The position numbers were made by a program, and so were the translations under genes. A DNA stretch of 64,000 nucleotides from an uncultured Lachnospiraceae bacterium. Lineage in GTDB: Bacteria; Bacillota; Clostridia; Lachnospirales; Lachnospiraceae. The DNA is taken from the NCBI GenBank assembly GCA_910586555.1, contig CAJUJY010000007.1, positions 1 to 64,000 on the forward strand, given 5' to 3'. Positions 63,074 through 64,000 of the stretch are shown piece by piece. How positions within the stretch are numbered: the stretch's first letter is position 1; every line of letters starts with the position of its first letter. The notes under the pieces are model-generated. The model ran no database searches, was not told the origin of the DNA, and was given only the letters and a program-made list of their open reading frames with translations.

Positions 63074-63958
63074 TTATTCTGCCTGTTCCCCTTCCCCGCT
63101 TTTCCTGTCCTCTTCCACAAGGTCTTTTACTACCCTCGCTTTTTCTTTAATGCGTTCACTTGCATTTCTTGATGTAAGTACTCTTGAAATCCAGCGTATT
63201 GCTTCATCATACTGGCCAGCACGCCTTGCAAGTTCTGCAACAAGATATGTAACAGTAAGTTCGTCCATGCCACACATTGGGAAGTCTTCTTTTAAGAAAG
63301 AATCTGAAAAGCCTTCATATGCAGTAACAAGAAGTGACTCTTCCTCTTTTTTAAGCTCTTCTATAACTTTACTGCGGTCTGGTGTGTCTTCTGGAAGTGT
63401 TTCTGCTTTGCCCCTGTAAAGCCATGCCATTTTTAAACATGTATATGCCCGCTCACTTGCCTTTGCCTTTTTAACAATGGCATTAGCAAGTGCAAGCTGG
63501 TAACGTGCAATGGCATCATCATAAGTGTATATATCACCTGTTTCTGGAAGCCCCTTAAAATTCCTTGATATATTTTCACTTATAAGTTTTGCCTGTGATG
63601 GCATCATAAACTTAAAGAACCTGCTAAGTGCACCATATCCACACCTAGGGCATACTAATACATCATATTTTATAGAATCAACATATTTATAAACAGGCCT
63701 TAAATCTGTATCCTGTTTAATTAGTTTTACCTTACCAGTCTTTATCATTTTAGAACGGAAAGCCTTGTCGCATACAGGACATGTATATGATTTGTCAAAA
63801 AGCAGGTCTGCCTCATGGACTTCCGGCTTTGGTGCCGGGGCAGGTTTTGGCTCTGGTTTTGGTACTGTCTTTTCCTCCTTTTTATCTTCCTTTTCAAATA
63901 CATCCATCTTCTGAAGTTTTCCAAGACCAAACTTTTCAAGACCATTAAATAAACCCAT
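63074..63958 (-). CDS. DUF2225 family protein
   Basis: 294 residues. A Pro/Lys-rich linker (about 28-46) leads into the DUF2225 core: CPVCDKAFRSKMIKTGKVKL (about 60-79) and DVLVCPRCGYGALSRFF (about 99-115), two CxxC zinc-binding pairs. The rest is TPR-like helices (about 150-280). The function is unknown; family members are widespread in Firmicutes. GGAGG lies 8 nt before ATG 63958. The last 40 bases of the window contain no further gene. Confidence 0.88.
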   Translation of the reverse strand: MGLFNGLEKFGLGKLQKMDVFEKEDKKEEKTVPKPEPKPAPAPKPEVHEADLLFDKSYTCPVCDKAFRSKMIKTGKVKLIKQDTDLRPVYKYVDSIKYDVLVCPRCGYGALSRFFKFMMPSQAKLISENISRNFKGLPETGDIYTYDDAIARYQLALANAIVKKAKASERAYTCLKMAWLYRGKAETLPEDTPDRSKVIEELKKEEESLLVTAYEGFSDSFLKEDFPMCGMDELTVTYLVAELARRAGQYDEAIRWISRVLTSRNASERIKEKARVVKDLVEEDRKSGEGEQAE

Positions 63959-64000
63959 ATTATTACCTCCTTATTTTGGTTTATATGAACTCTTTAGTGA

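Overview
The window looks like a chromosomal segment of a low-GC, spore-forming, probably motile Clostridia bacterium, most like a Lachnospiraceae. The reasons are: Spo0A, SpoIVB, SpoIIP and Gpr, all of sporulation type; a methyl-accepting chemotaxis protein; AT-rich DNA with frequent ATA and AGG codons; Shine-Dalgarno (SD) sequences of the AGGAGG type; and several proteins of families I know mainly from Lachnospiraceae (DUF6465-, DUF6062- and DUF6106-like, and the 48-residue CXXC peptide). I cannot name the species. No prophage, plasmid, CRISPR or rRNA genes are visible. There is one tRNA.

Layout. 1-2 kb: a 177-bp imperfect palindrome, then a short Erm-type rRNA methylase behind a leader that encodes a 9-codon peptide ending in Arg-Leu-Arg. 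2-6 kb: envelope sugar genes (GtrA, UDP-galactopyranose mutase, RfbA/RfbB) and a gutted cation/proton antiporter gene. 6-16 kb: an orphan HicA-like protein, a chemotaxis receptor, a CgeB-like glycosyltransferase, an M29 aminopeptidase, a C39 peptidase, a Uma2 nuclease, and a divergent Ser/Thr kinase / XRE / duplicated-domain trio. 16-22 kb: a secreted leucine-rich-repeat protein, then a five-gene minus-strand operon (response regulator, VanS-like kinase, TlpA lipoprotein, 48-aa CXXC peptide, polyferredoxin membrane protein). 22-42 kb: a mostly housekeeping and sporulation run on the minus strand (SCP2, tRNA-Thr, RsuA, GlgA, Spo0A, SpoIVB, RecN, a giant BIG2 surface protein, a GH43 remnant, YebC, a carbamoyltransferase, YfbR, UvrA, SpoIIP, Gpr), ending at rpsT. 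42-58 kb: three large secreted proteins, dCMP deaminase, an amidase, guaB with a structured leader, an acyltransferase, and groESL under a CIRCE operator. 58-62 kb: an AAA-ATPase/nuclease-type gene broken by a nonsense codon, a TnpB-only IS605-family element and a frameshift. 62-64 kb: DUF6062- and DUF2225-like genes.

The most interesting signals are (a) the erm leader, where the peptide codons can base-pair with the erm ribosome-binding site about 200 nt downstream, with a terminator hairpin in between; (b) the redox operon with its tiny CXXC gene; (c) a conserved C-terminal module of about 215 residues shared by two otherwise unrelated secreted proteins 40 kb apart; (d) a MITE-like element (miniature inverted-repeat transposable element) that contains a perfect four-way-junction palindrome, with relatives at several intergenic sites; (e) a surface protein whose SD points to an ATT start codon; (f) unidentified structured leaders before the C39 peptidase and guaB, and a promoter plus hairpin array at 58.6 kb; (g) a TnpB element whose right boundary and guide position can be read from the gene it interrupts.
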